Below, piece after piece: positions 17,773-27,238 of a DNA stretch of 64,000 nt; the stretch's first letter is position 1, and each line of letters opens with the position of its first letter. Source of the stretch: Planctomycetota bacterium (GTDB lineage: Bacteria > Planctomycetota > Planctomycetia > Pirellulales > Pirellulaceae); the NCBI GenBank assembly GCA_014381825.1, contig JACNKX010000082.1, forward strand, positions 52,364-116,363, read 5' to 3'. The notes beneath the pieces are model-generated. The model was not told the origin of the DNA, did no database searches, and saw only the letters and a list, made by a program, of their open reading frames with translations. The translations under genes were made by a program, and so were the position numbers.

Positions 17773-20700
17773 TCACACCGCGTTCATGACGTCAAATCGT
17801 TCTTGCAACGACTCGACGTTCATCTCTTCTTCGCGCAGCGCTTCCATGGCTTTGACGGCGGCAACCGCGGCCTGGATCGTCGTGATGCACGGAACGCCAT
17901 GTTGGACGGCGGCGGCGCGAATGCGACCCTCATCCGTTCGGGCACCCTTGCCGTTTGGGGTGTTGATGATCAACGCGACTTCTTCGTTCTTGAGATGGTC
18001 GATTAGATTGGGATGGCCTTCGGCGATCTTTTTTACGCGTTGTACAGGAATGCCCTCCTCTTCTAAACGCTTCGCCGTTCCTGCGGTCGCCAGCAACTGG
18101 AATCCCAAGGCCGACAGTTGTCTGGCCAAGTCGCCAATTTGATCTTTGTGCCGTGCCGAGACGCTGACGAAGATGTTTCCCGACTCGGGCAAGACCACAC
18201 CGCTTGCGAGCTGCGCCTTGGCGAACGCAATAGAGAAGCGCTCGCTGACACCCATCACTTCGCCCGTGCTGCGCATCTCGGGACCGAGAACGATGTCGAC
18301 TCCAACGAACTTGCGGAACGGGAAGACGCTCTCTTTGATCGAGACGTGAGCTGGGATCGGTTCGCTCGTGACTTCCAATTCGGCAAGCGTCATTCCGGCC
18401 ATAACCTTGGCGGCAATCTTGGCGACAGGAACGCCAGTTGCTTTTGCCACGAACGGAACTGTTCGGCTCGCGCGCGGATTGACTTCCAAGACATACACGT
18501 TGGGTCGACCCTCTTCTTGCTTCACGGCGAACTGGATGTTCATTAGGCCGATGACATTTAACCGCTTGGCCAAGGCGTGCGTCGCCTCGCGGATTTCCTG
18601 GATGACTGGACCAGGCAAGCTGTAAGGCGGAATCGAACAGGCCGAATCTCCCGAGTGAACTCCCGCTTCTTCGATGTGCTCCATAATGCCCATCACGACA
18701 ACATCTTGACCGTCGCTAATTGCATCGACATCGACCTCGGTGGCGTCTTCCAGGAAGCGATCGATTAGCACCGGCTGGCCTTGCGCGGCGATAAACGCTT
18801 CGGCTACGTAGCGTTCGAATTGCTGGTCGTCGTAACAGATCTCCATCGCTCGACCACCAAGCACGAAACTCGGTCGAACGAGGGCGGGGTAACCGATCTT
18901 CTCCGCTTCGACGCGAGCCTGATTTAGATTGCGAGCGATTCCATTTGCGGGCTGCTTCAGACCCAACTGTCCCAACAATCGCTGGAACTTTTCGCGGTCT
19001 TCGGCATCTTCGATCGTGTCGACGCTAGTCCCAATGATCGGAACGCCAGCGGTCTCCAACGCCCGCGCAAGGTTCAGCGGCGTCTGGCCACCGAACTGAA
19101 CGATCACACCGTCTGGTTGCATTCGATCATAGATATTCAGAACGTCTTCCGTTGTCAGCGGCTCGAAGAAGAGCAGGTCGCTCGTGTCATAGTCGGTACT
19201 GACGGTCTCGGGATTCGAGTTGACCATGATCGACTCGATCCCCAACTCGCGAAGCGCGTAACTCGCGTGACAGCAGCAATAATCGAACTCGATGCCTTGC
19301 CCGATACGATTCGGCCCGCCGCCCAGGATCATGATCCGACGTTTTCCGCCCTTTGGCGGCGTTTCGTCTTCGTCTTCGTAGGTCGAGTAGTAATAAGGCG
19401 TATGGGCTTCGAACTCAGCAGCGCAAGTGTCGACCGACTTGAACGTCGGGATGATGCCACGTGACTTTCGTTGCTCGCGGATCTCTATCTCATTCGCGTT
19501 CCAAATCGTTGCTAACTGTCGATCTGAAAACCCGAATCGTTTCGCTTTGCGAAGCACGCTGTCATCGACTTGCGAGATGCCCTCAAACTGCCGGAGTTCC
19601 TCTTCCATCTCGACAATCTCACACAGATGGTCCAAGAACCACGGATCAATCGCCGTCAAGTCGAAGATTTCGCCTGCCGTCATTCCACTCTTTAACGCGT
19701 ACCGAAGATACCAGACTCGATCGGCATTCGGAGTCGCGAGCTTCGCACGTATCTCGTCGCGGCTGGGTTGTTCGCTAGTGCCCCAAAGATCTTTGCCATC
19801 GCAGCCGAAACCAAAGCTGCCGACTTCAAGACCACGTAGTGCTTTCTGGAACGACTCATTGAACGTGCGACCGATCGCCATCGTCTCGCCAACGCTCTTC
19901 ATCTGAGTCATCAAAGTTGCATCGGCCTCGGGGAATTTCTCGAAGGCGAAGCGAGGGATCTTCGTGACAACGTAGTCGATCGTTGGTTCGAAGCAAGCCA
20001 GCGTCTCACGAGTAATATCGTTGGGCAACTCGTGCAAGCGATATCCCACGGCCAGCTTAGCCGCGATCTTGGCGATCGGAAATCCAGTTGCCTTCGACGC
20101 GAGCGCACTCGAACGGCTCACGCGAGGATTCATCTCGATGACGATCATGCGACCGTCTTTCGGATCGATCGCGAACTGGATGTTCGAGCCACCCGTCTCG
20201 ACCCCGATCTCGCGGATTACGGCCAAACTCGCGTCGCGCATCCGCTGGTATTCTTTGTCCGTCAACGTCTGAGCCGGTGCGACCGTGATCGAATCGCCCG
20301 TGTGAATGCCCATCGGATCAAAGTTCTCGATGGAGCAGATAATCACGACGTTGTCATCCAAGTCGCGCATAACCTCCATCTCGTACTCTTTCCAACCGAT
20401 CACCGACTCTTCGATTAATACTTCAGTGACAGGTGACTGGTCGAGTCCTCGACGCACGAGCACATCAAACTCGTCGCGATTATAAGCGATCGCCGAGCCG
20501 CTGCCGCCCATCGTAAAGCTCGGACGAACGACGCAGGGGCAACCGATATCTTCCAAGACGCGACGGGCCTCTTCGATCGTGCGAACCGTCTCCCCGCGAC
20601 AGACCGATAGTCCGATTTTGGCCATCGCCTGCTTAAACTGCTCGCGTTCTTCTGCCTTGGCGATCACTTGGGCGTTTGCCCCGATCATCTCGCAATCGTA

Positions 20701-21030
20701 CTTTTCCAGGACGCCATGCTCGTCCAACTCCATCGCCAGGTTCAACGCCGTCTGACCACCCAGCGTTGGCAACAACGCATCGGGCCGCTCTTTCGCGATG
20801 ATCTTCTCAAGGATTCTCCATTCGAGCGGCTCGATATAGGTTTGATCAGCCGTACCAGGATCGGTCATGATCGTCGCTGGATTCGAGTTCACCAGAACGA
20901 CTTCGTAGCCTTCCTCGCGCAACGCCTTGCAAGCCTGAGTCCCGGAGTAATCGAACTCGCAAGCTTGGCCGATGATGATCGGACCCGAGCCAATTAGCAG
21001 TATTTTCTTGATGTCTGTACGGCGTGGCAC
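17773..21030 (-). CDS. carB: Carbamoyl-phosphate synthase large subunit
   Basis: A 1085-residue subunit that makes carbamoyl phosphate from ammonia, bicarbonate and 2 ATP for pyrimidine and arginine synthesis. Both halves show the tandem ATP-grasp organisation: the first begins [20 protein letters not shown], the second repeats as [19 protein letters not shown] near residue 565. The C-terminal 140 residues form the methylglyoxal synthase-like allosteric domain. GTG at 21030 is selected because homologues begin MPRRTDIKK and AAGGGA lies upstream; the longer frame to 21069 adds unconserved residues. The small subunit carA is not in the window. No frameshift or missing segment noticed. Confidence 0.97.
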   Translation of the reverse strand: MPRRTDIKKILLIGSGPIIIGQACEFDYSGTQACKALREEGYEVVLVNSNPATIMTDPGTADQTYIEPLEWRILEKIIAKERPDALLPTLGGQTALNLAMELDEHGVLEKYDCEMIGANAQVIAKAEEREQFKQAMAKIGLSVCRGETVRTIEEARRVLEDIGCPCVVRPSFTMGGSGSAIAYNRDEFDVLVRRGLDQSPVTEVLIEESVIGWKEYEMEVMRDLDDNVVIICSIENFDPMGIHTGDSITVAPAQTLTDKEYQRMRDASLAVIREIGVETGGSNIQFAIDPKDGRMIVIEMNPRVSRSSALASKATGFPIAKIAAKLAVGYRLHELPNDITRETLACFEPTIDYVVTKIPRFAFEKFPEADATLMTQMKSVGETMAIGRTFNESFQKALRGLEVGSFGFGCDGKDLWGTSEQPSRDEIRAKLATPNADRVWYLRYALKSGMTAGEIFDLTAIDPWFLDHLCEIVEMEEELRQFEGISQVDDSVLRKAKRFGFSDRQLATIWNANEIEIREQRKSRGIIPTFKSVDTCAAEFEAHTPYYYSTYEDEDETPPKGGKRRIMILGGGPNRIGQGIEFDYCCCHASYALRELGIESIMVNSNPETVSTDYDTSDLLFFEPLTTEDVLNIYDRMQPDGVIVQFGGQTPLNLARALETAGVPIIGTSVDTIEDAEDREKFQRLLGQLGLKQPANGIARNLNQARVEAEKIGYPALVRPSFVLGGRAMEICYDDQQFERYVAEAFIAAQGQPVLIDRFLEDATEVDVDAISDGQDVVVMGIMEHIEEAGVHSGDSACSIPPYSLPGPVIQEIREATHALAKRLNVIGLMNIQFAVKQEEGRPNVYVLEVNPRASRTVPFVAKATGVPVAKIAAKVMAGMTLAELEVTSEPIPAHVSIKESVFPFRKFVGVDIVLGPEMRSTGEVMGVSERFSIAFAKAQLASGVVLPESGNIFVSVSARHKDQIGDLARQLSALGFQLLATAGTAKRLEEEGIPVQRVKKIAEGHPNLIDHLKNEEVALIINTPNGKGARTDEGRIRAAAVQHGVPCITTIQAAVAAVKAMEALREEEMNVESLQERFDVMNAV

Positions 21031-21080
21031 TAGTTGCGGGTCCCTTGAATGTCGCTTTTCGGCCCGCAAAAAGACGTGTC

Positions 21081-21101
21081 GTTCGCGGAGCGAACAACGA
21101 C
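21081..21101. repeat. Dispersed 21-nt hairpin repeat, copy 1
   Basis: GTTCGC-GGA-GCGAAC followed by AACGAC. Found identically at 44958-44978. It lies just upstream of carB, between carB and the ferredoxin gene. Confidence 0.7.
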
Positions 21102-21205
21102 TATCTGTCGTCGTCAGCGCGGTGTGTAAAACCCTTTGAAGTTAACAGCGGCTCTTGCCTGCATCAAGGCCCAAGACAACACTCGGGACAAAGGCCCCCG
21201 AGCGA

Positions 21206-21604
21206 TCACTTCTTGCAGCCCGGCGCACGGGATAGGAGATACTTCTCGACGGGAATGCCGCCTAATAAGTGATCCTGAATGATCTGTTCCAACACATCCG
21301 GCGTACAGCTCCCGTACCAACAGTTATCCGGCATCACGACCGCGATCGGACCGCCGATGCAGATGTCGAGGCAGTACGACTTCGAGCGAAAGACTCCACC
21401 GCGTTTGTCGAGCTTCAACTCCTTCAATCGTTGCTTAAGGAATTGCCATGAGTCCCGCATCTGTTTGCGGCTCGCACATTTGGCCGTGCCGCGGTCGTAA
21501 CAGAGAAGAATGTGTCGCGTGGCGGACGCGCAGCCTTCCTTTCGGACTTTGCGCCGCGCAGCAGTTAGCTTCTTGGCTCGCTGATCGTGGCGCTTCGCGT
21601 TCAT
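21206..21604 (-). CDS. Thioredoxin-fold [2Fe-2S] ferredoxin
   Basis: A 132-residue cytosolic protein. After a basic N-terminus, the cysteines are Cys35, Cys43, Cys78 and Cys82, the C-x7-C ... C-x3-C layout of thioredoxin-like [2Fe-2S] ferredoxins, in segments LCYDRGTAKCAS and YCLDICIGGP. ATG 21604 has GGAG 8 nt upstream (GCGGAGTCTTTC); the frame is open to 21649 but lacks a site there. It is 72 bp downstream of the aminotransferase gene on the same strand and could be co-transcribed. The electron partner is unknown. Confidence 0.85.
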   Translation of the reverse strand: MNAKRHDQRAKKLTAARRKVRKEGCASATRHILLCYDRGTAKCASRKQMRDSWQFLKQRLKELKLDKRGGVFRSKSYCLDICIGGPIAVVMPDNCWYGSCTPDVLEQIIQDHLLGGIPVEKYLLSRAPGCKK

Positions 21605-21676
21605 GAAAGACTCCGCAACTCGGACAATTCCAGCATACTTGCGGAACACGCGATCGGCTATGGACTCGAACAGGCT

Positions 21677-22942
21677 TCAAGCGACGGCGTATTGATTGGC
21701 CAGTCGATATTCAGGGCGAGATGAAAGGTAGGATTGGACACGCCGCGTGTCTTCTGCCGCAGACGCGATGAACGAAACGGCTTCGCTCAACCGCTCGTCA
21801 GGCTCCGCACAACTGAGTCGCAAGAATCCCGCGCCCGCTTCACCAAAGCACTCGCCACCCAAACAGGCCACGCCGCGGTTGTCGTCGGCTCCTTCGAGCA
21901 GGTACATCGCGAGTCCGTGCGACGTGATGCCGAGCCGATTGCAGACTGCGGCAACCTTAGGAAATGCGTAGAAGCTTCCGCCTGGCATCAGACAAGAGAT
22001 TCCTTCAACTTGATTCAACTCGTCCACCAACCGACGGACCTTGCGACCGAACTCGCCCATTTGGCGATCCCGCTCGTCACACGCTTCGCGCATCGCGGCC
22101 GCTCCGGCCAATTGCGTGAAGGGCGGCACACACGAGAGTGCTGTGTTGGTCAGCTTGCCAAGCATTTCGATCGTCTTTGCATTGCTGACAGCAAATCCCA
22201 AACGCCAGCCACTCATGCTGAATGACTTGCTAAATGTATAAGCGGCGACCGTCTGCTCGATCATTCCTGGCTGGGCCAGCAACGAGTGATGGCGTCCGTT
22301 CCAGACCATCCGGTCATACGGCTCGTCGCTAAACACAGCGACGTCTCGACCACGTAGCACTTCGGCGAGTTCTTCTAAATCTTCTAGCAACGTGATCCCG
22401 CCCGTTGGATTGTGCGGCGAGTTTAGGAAGATTGCTTTCGGGCTCGGGTCTTCCGCGAGGAACGTTCGCACATCGTCCATGTTTGGTCGAAAGTCATGTG
22501 CGTGCTTTAGAGCCGATAGGACAATTCGCCCTCCGCGCCTAGCGATGTTTGGCGGATAGGTTGGGAAATGCGGGCTGAAAACCAAAACACCATCGCCCGG
22601 ATTGAGAAACGCTTCGCAGAACAATTGCTCAAAGTTCTTTGCGCCTGGTCCAGCAACGATATTCTCGGCGGCGACGGATAAGTCGTACTCACGGTTCACG
22701 TATTCCGCAGCGGCTTCCCGAAACTCAGGGATTCCAATCGACGGTCCGTAGTGTGTGCGACCGTCACGAATCGCTTGAATGCCAGCTTCGACCGCTACTT
22801 CTGGCGTTGAAAACGGACTATCGCCGATCTCCAACTCGATGACATCTTTCCCATCCGCAATTAAACGTTTGGCGGCGGCAAGAACCGTAAAGGCCGTTTC
22901 CGCTTTGACGGATGTGGCGAAGTTACTGAAGGAAGCAGACAT
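21677..22942 (-). CDS. Class I/II pyridoxal-phosphate aminotransferase
   Basis: A 421-residue fold-type I aminotransferase. Substrate-pocket and cofactor signatures: the NSPHNPTGG motif near residue 174, the Asp-x-x-Tyr region FSDEPYDRMVW near 210, and the Schiff-base lysine in SKSFSMSGWRLGF near 239. It most resembles aspartate/aromatic aminotransferase subfamily I-gamma proteins, but substrate preference cannot be read from sequence. The ribosome site is weak. A 172-bp palindromic repeat sits immediately upstream (22985-23156), between this gene and fmt. Confidence 0.9.
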   Translation of the reverse strand: MSASFSNFATSVKAETAFTVLAAAKRLIADGKDVIELEIGDSPFSTPEVAVEAGIQAIRDGRTHYGPSIGIPEFREAAAEYVNREYDLSVAAENIVAGPGAKNFEQLFCEAFLNPGDGVLVFSPHFPTYPPNIARRGGRIVLSALKHAHDFRPNMDDVRTFLAEDPSPKAIFLNSPHNPTGGITLLEDLEELAEVLRGRDVAVFSDEPYDRMVWNGRHHSLLAQPGMIEQTVAAYTFSKSFSMSGWRLGFAVSNAKTIEMLGKLTNTALSCVPPFTQLAGAAAMREACDERDRQMGEFGRKVRRLVDELNQVEGISCLMPGGSFYAFPKVAAVCNRLGITSHGLAMYLLEGADDNRGVACLGGECFGEAGAGFLRLSCAEPDERLSEAVSFIASAAEDTRRVQSYLSSRPEYRLANQYAVA

Positions 22943-22984
22943 AACATTTCACTTTGCAGTTACCGCAACGCGGTTGCATTCCAA

Positions 22985-23156
22985 AGCCCAGGGTCGTGGC
23001 GCAGCCGCGCACCCGGAGTTCAGTTAGCACGGAACAAATCATTACGCTGAAGGCGTTGCACAAAGGGCGAACTGGCGAATTTGTAAAACGCCTTCAGCGT
23101 AAGTGGTGGATCGGTTCACTAACCCAGGGTGCGCGGCTGCGCCACGACCCTGGGCT
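22985..23156. repeat. 172-bp nested palindromic element
   Basis: Outer arms of 30 nt (22985-23014 and 23127-23156) are exact reverse complements, beginning AGCCCAGGGTCGTGG. Inner arms of 16 nt (23042-23057 and 23087-23102, TTACGCTGAAGGCGTT) are also exact. A further related half-site, AAAACGCCTTCGGCGT, follows at 23163. It fills most of the 304-bp gap between fmt and the aminotransferase and has no coding capacity. It looks like a REPIN or MITE-like mobile repeat. Confidence 0.8.
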
Positions 23157-23246
23157 GCGATGTAAAACGCCTTCGGCGTATATCTGTGTAACATTTGAAC
23201 TCAGTTCGACCGTTATTCAGGAATAAACGACATTAAACACCGCCGT

Positions 23247-24209
23247 TCAATTTCCAAGCCGATCTCCAACAGGAATCGGATATCCACGTAGAAACTCGTC
23301 GATCGCCATGACTCGTTTACCAGCAGGTTGAATTTTTAGCAAAGACAGTACTCCCTCCCCTGTAACAACGTCGAGGCTGGTGCCGTCGGAAACGAGAATA
23401 CTTCCGGGCTCAGCTCCCTTCGGTGCAGCGTCATTGGAGATAGCGATTTCATCAAACAACAAACGCAGCTTCTGTCCGTTCGGGCGATCCCATTGAGTGA
23501 ACGTGCCTGGCCAAGGTTTCAAGGCACGGAACTGGTTAAAAATGCGGCTCGCCGAAAGAGTCCAGTCAACCGCGCCATCCGACTTCTTCAATCGCGGTGC
23601 GCGACAAGCGAGAGCCTGGTCTTGCTGCGTTCCGATCGGCGAGATGCGATCCCAGTCGGCGAGCATCTTGATCGCTTCGTGAACAGGATCGACACCGAGC
23701 AGCGCGAGTCGCGGTTCCAGCTCTTCCGTTGTTTCGCGCTCGCCAATTGGTGTCGTTCGCATTGTGAGCGTTGGCCCACCATCCAGCTTTGGCGTCATGT
23801 GAATGACGGTGATGCCAGTCTGTTGGTCGCCGTTTAAGATCGCCCAATGAACCGGCGCGGCGCCGCGGTACTTGGGTAACAGAGAACCATGAAGATTGAT
23901 GCCACCAAGTGGCGGAATGCCCAATGCTTCCGGGGAAAGAATCTGACCGTAGTCGCACACGACGTACAGATCTGGACGTAGCGACGCCAGCTGTGTCCGA
24001 GCAGCCTCGGAATTCACGTCTTCAGGACTGAGGACCTCGATTCTTTGAGCTTGGGCAACGTCGCGCATGGGACTCGGCGGCGTCTTGCTTCGCGAACGCG
24101 CGGGCGGCGTTGGACGAGTAACGAGTACAACCACGTCGTGCTCCGACTCCAACAGCGATTCGAATGTCGGAACTGCGAACGGTCCCGTGCCCATCATGAT
24201 GATCTGCAT
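23247..24209 (-). CDS. fmt: Methionyl-tRNA formyltransferase
   Basis: A 320-residue enzyme that formylates initiator Met-tRNA with 10-formyl-tetrahydrofolate. The N-terminal Rossmann domain starts MQIIMMGTGPFAVPTFESLL. The catalytic segment NLHGSLLPKYRG (105-116) holds the conserved His and the family motif. A C-terminal OB-like tRNA-binding domain begins near 205. ATG 24209 overlaps the def stop by one base (TGATG), so the longer frame to 24230 is rejected. It forms the classic def-fmt operon, so deformylase and formyltransferase are co-produced. Confidence 0.96.
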   Translation of the reverse strand: MQIIMMGTGPFAVPTFESLLESEHDVVVLVTRPTPPARSRSKTPPSPMRDVAQAQRIEVLSPEDVNSEAARTQLASLRPDLYVVCDYGQILSPEALGIPPLGGINLHGSLLPKYRGAAPVHWAILNGDQQTGITVIHMTPKLDGGPTLTMRTTPIGERETTEELEPRLALLGVDPVHEAIKMLADWDRISPIGTQQDQALACRAPRLKKSDGAVDWTLSASRIFNQFRALKPWPGTFTQWDRPNGQKLRLLFDEIAISNDAAPKGAEPGSILVSDGTSLDVVTGEGVLSLLKIQPAGKRVMAIDEFLRGYPIPVGDRLGN

Positions 24210-24787
24210 CAGCAATACTTCTCTTCCCACTCGTTCAACCGAGCAGCAATCGCGGCATTGTCGGGAATCCCACCTGTTTCACGCCGGCTGTTGAATTCGG
24301 TCTCGAACATGTCGAGTTCACCTTCAATCTCAACTTTCGCCGATTCTGTCATGCGGTCGATGAACAAGACGCCATCCAAATGGTCCGTTTCGTGCTGAAC
24401 GACGCGTCCAAACAATCCGTCAATGTCTGCGTTGATTTCCTCGCCTTGCAGATTGTACGCGTTGACTCGAACTTTCTTCGGGCGGACGACGTTTCCGTAG
24501 AGGGCGGGCAGGCTCAGACAGCCTTCTTCGTTCTCCTCGGTCCCTTTCGGCATGCTGACGATCGGATTGATGAAGACCATCTCATCGCCCTTCTCCGGAT
24601 CAGCCTCCAAGTTGGCAACGAACAGCCGAATTGGCAAATCCACTTGATTTGCGGCTAAGCCGACCCCATTCGCTTCGTACATCAGCTCGAACATCTCGCG
24701 CACGAGGTCACGCAACTCGGCATCGACGCGCTTAATTGGCTTCGATTTATGCCTTAGCGTAGGATGGGGATAAGTGATGATTTCCAA
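24209..24787 (-). CDS. def: Peptide deformylase
   Basis: A 192-residue metalloenzyme that removes the formyl group from nascent protein N-termini. All three family motifs are intact: GVGLAANQ (41-48), EGCLSLP (88-94, metal-binding Cys90) and HETDH (132-136, metal-binding histidines and catalytic Glu133). It starts at TTG 24787, with GGAG 8 nt upstream, and encodes MEIITYPHPTLR as expected for the family. It is coupled to fmt by a one-base overlap. Divergent to the vWA-ExbBD operon. Confidence 0.97.
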   Translation of the reverse strand: MEIITYPHPTLRHKSKPIKRVDAELRDLVREMFELMYEANGVGLAANQVDLPIRLFVANLEADPEKGDEMVFINPIVSMPKGTEENEEGCLSLPALYGNVVRPKKVRVNAYNLQGEEINADIDGLFGRVVQHETDHLDGVLFIDRMTESAKVEIEGELDMFETEFNSRRETGGIPDNAAIAARLNEWEEKYC

Positions 24788-24960
24788 GGTGCGATCTCCG
24801 ACATATAGATAATTTCGTGATTATACGTGCCGCTTGGGGAGCCACAAACCAGGGGATTCGCCCTCTCGTCACGCTAGCGGTTCACGTTGACGCAGCGAAG
24901 TGCCGCTCCTAGAATCCCTCACGGTTTGCTCCTAATCCCTTGTCTCAGCAGAGCTTTCGC

Positions 24961-25953
24961 ATGTTTGGCCTGACGCTTGTCGGCAGTCAGTACGAGGCTG
25001 TACCGAGCGATTATCGAGTCGCTCGTCGCGTGCCTGCGTGGCTGATGTCGGTTGCGTTACACACATGCTTGCTCGTCCTTGCTGCTCTGCTAGTTCGTTC
25101 GCCGACAAAAGGACCAAGCGTCGAAGCTGATCGAACAGCGGGCATTGCGCTGGTCCAGAGAACACAATCCGAGACGACTTACTTCACGGAAGAGGATGTT
25201 GCGTCGACATCATCTGCCGTCGCAACATCAGCAACGGATTCATCGAGTCAGCCAAGCCCGCTTGCCGAGCTTCCCATCGCACTGGCGATACAACTTCCTT
25301 CCTCCGCGGAAATATCGTCCAGTACAGGTCTCGGGCAAGTTCTACCTGGAGCAATCGGATTTACGACCGGCAGCGAAGGTGCTCGTGGCCTACCCGGCGG
25401 ACAAGCTCGCACGCAGGTATTCGGAGCCGAGGGAACAGGTAACAAGTTCGTTTATGTGTTCGATCGTTCGGCGAGCATGGACGGATTTCAAGGCCGACCG
25501 ATGGCAGCGGCCAAATCACAGCTGACCGCCAGCCTCGAAGACCTGGAGAGCGTGCATCAGTTTCAGATCGTGTTCTACAACGAGAAGCCAGCCGTCTTTC
25601 ACCCCGATCGATCTCGACCACCGAGCATCCTGTTTGCCAGTGACGAAAACAAGCGACTCGCCACAAGCTTTGTCAAACGCATGACAGCGATTGGGGGAAC
25701 CAGACACATCGACGCACTCAACCTGGCCTTGGGTATGAGTCCCGATGTTGTCTTCTTTCTGACTGATGCTGCCGAACCACAATTAACGCCCGCCGAGTTA
25801 GCTCAGATTCGCCGGCGCAATCGTTCGGAGGCGACGATCAACTCCATCGAATTCGGTTCCGGCCCGCGCCCGCGCAGCGAGAATTTTCTGATGCGACTGG
25901 CAAGACAGAATCGCGGAAAGCATGTCTATGTTGACGTCTCGAAGCTGCCGTAA
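24961..25953 (+). CDS. Membrane-anchored von Willebrand A domain protein
   Basis: A 330-residue protein with a cytoplasmic N-terminus, one transmembrane helix (about residues 30-48), a low-complexity Ser/Thr/Pro linker (60-120), and a C-terminal vWA domain starting FVYVFDRSASMDG near 166. The DxSxS metal-ion site is intact. A glycine-rich stretch (LGQVLPGAIGFTTGSEGARG) precedes it. The single-helix-linker-domain layout recalls TonB-type energy-transducing proteins, and ExbB/ExbD genes follow in the same operon, so it may be the periplasmic effector of that motor (inference). ATG 24961 is preferred to TTG 24940. It is separated from the next gene by REP-like repeats. Confidence 0.75.
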   Translation: MFGLTLVGSQYEAVPSDYRVARRVPAWLMSVALHTCLLVLAALLVRSPTKGPSVEADRTAGIALVQRTQSETTYFTEEDVASTSSAVATSATDSSSQPSPLAELPIALAIQLPSSAEISSSTGLGQVLPGAIGFTTGSEGARGLPGGQARTQVFGAEGTGNKFVYVFDRSASMDGFQGRPMAAAKSQLTASLEDLESVHQFQIVFYNEKPAVFHPDRSRPPSILFASDENKRLATSFVKRMTAIGGTRHIDALNLALGMSPDVVFFLTDAAEPQLTPAELAQIRRRNRSEATINSIEFGSGPRPRSENFLMRLARQNRGKHVYVDVSKLP

Positions 25954-25973
25954 TATCGGACAGCGATCGCATC

Positions 25974-26175
25974 TGACCGTGAAGCGGTCACAGCAATTAG
26001 CCGGTGGTGAGCGCATCGCCACCACCGGAAAACATGGCGCATTCCGTACGCATCCCGAAGGGATGCCAGCAACAGACGTGCTGGCATTCCTTCGGGATGC
26101 AGGATCGTTCGTGGACGTGAACCGGTGGTGGCGCTGCGCTTACCACCGGCTAATTGCTCAAATCCCTTCGGGATT
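25974..26175. repeat. REP-like repeat cluster (REPIN) in the vWA-TPR gap
   Basis: Consecutive hairpins: TGACCG/CGGTCA (25974-25990); a 32-nt REP-like unit TTAGCCGGTGGT... at 25997-26028; its near-exact inverse at 26122-26154 (...TTACCACCGGCTAA); between them an inverted pair built on GCATCCCGAAGGGATGC (26050-26066 and 26079-26100); and AATCCCTTCGGGATT (26161-26175). The whole is roughly symmetric. Copies of the same units flank the RAYT gene at 37777-38375. Confidence 0.85.
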
Positions 26176-26182
26176 GTGTGTT

Positions 26183-27169
26183 ATGTGGCTTGGCATCTTG
26201 GTTATCCAAGGAAGTACCTTGCTGGCAAACGACGCCGTAGTAGTCAAGTCGGCATCGACTACCCGTCGAATCACTGGAAATGTCATTGACTACACGGGCG
26301 AGAACATTCTGATTCGACACGCCAGCGGACGCGAGGAGAAGATTCCATCCGAGAACGTCATATCGATCGAAGGTGATTGGAAGGCCAGCCACCAAGCGGC
26401 GAACACGCTTTTCGCCGAGGGATCTTTCGAGGCGGCAGAAGCGAAATATCGAGAAGCGCTGCGCGACGAACAGCGCCGATGGGTGCAGCGTCGCGTATTG
26501 TCACAGCTAACGTGGTGTTACCGCTACCTGGGGCAAACAGATCAGGCAGTGAAAGCGTTCCTGCCACTCTATCGTGATGATCCCAAGACACCCTACTTCA
26601 CGGCGATTCCATTGACATGGACGACTGGGCAAGTGGATCTTGATTTAGAGCGTCGAGCCGCCTCCTGGATGCAAGATGAAGACTCATCCGCTTCACGACT
26701 GATCGGCGCAAGTTGGTCGTTATCGTCCTCGCGGCGGGCGGATGCGATCAGAGTGCTGCGAAAGTTCGTGAGCGATTCCGATCTTCGAATCGTCTACTTG
26801 GCAGAGGCTCAATTGTGGAGGACACAAGTGGCTACGACGCAACCGGAAGAGATGAGCCACTGGCAGGAGCGGATTGACCGGATGCCGTCGAGCATTCGCG
26901 GAGGACCGCATTACGTACTCGGTTTGGCTCAGAGTCGTCATGCATTGCATGATAAAGCAACGATCAGCTTCATGCGGACCGCGATACTCTATTCATTCGA
27001 ACGAGATTTGGTGCCCGATTCGCTGTTGGCGGCAGCGCGAGAACTCGAAACAATGGACCGGACAACCGAAGCGACCAGCTTGTATCGCGAGATTCTGACA
27101 AAGTATGAAACCCATCGAGTCGCAGCCGAAGCTGAGAGTCGACTCAATCGGCTCGCGTCCGAGAGGTGA
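26183..27169 (+). CDS. Exported TPR-type protein of the ExbBD operon
   Basis: A 328-residue protein. From ATG 26183 it begins with a short signal peptide-like hydrophobic stretch (MWLGILVIQGSTLLAND), then a small beta domain (about 25-55, containing VIDYTGENILIRHASGREE), and helical repeats consistent with TPRs (about 65-328; for example FAEGSFEAAEAKYREAL and TEATSLYREILTKY). The frame is open far upstream to 25922, but those codons are the REP-like repeat and are not protein-like. No good ribosome site is seen near 26183. The repeat insertion may have replaced it; TTG/GTG near 26173 are alternatives. Likely periplasmic and part of the same machine as the downstream ExbB/ExbD. Confidence 0.65.
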   Translation: MWLGILVIQGSTLLANDAVVVKSASTTRRITGNVIDYTGENILIRHASGREEKIPSENVISIEGDWKASHQAANTLFAEGSFEAAEAKYREALRDEQRRWVQRRVLSQLTWCYRYLGQTDQAVKAFLPLYRDDPKTPYFTAIPLTWTTGQVDLDLERRAASWMQDEDSSASRLIGASWSLSSSRRADAIRVLRKFVSDSDLRIVYLAEAQLWRTQVATTQPEEMSHWQERIDRMPSSIRGGPHYVLGLAQSRHALHDKATISFMRTAILYSFERDLVPDSLLAAARELETMDRTTEATSLYREILTKYETHRVAAEAESRLNRLASER

Positions 27170-27238
27170 GCAGCAAATGCCGGTCCGTGAAAGAAGCGTG
27201 CCAGCCTCAGCCGCACCAGAACTTAAAAGGAGGGAACG

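Noticed and set aside
25922..26182. Upstream extension of the TPR protein through the REP-like region
   Set aside because: The translated sequence is derived from hairpin repeats and overlaps the end of the vWA gene; the signal peptide from ATG 26183 is a better N-terminus.
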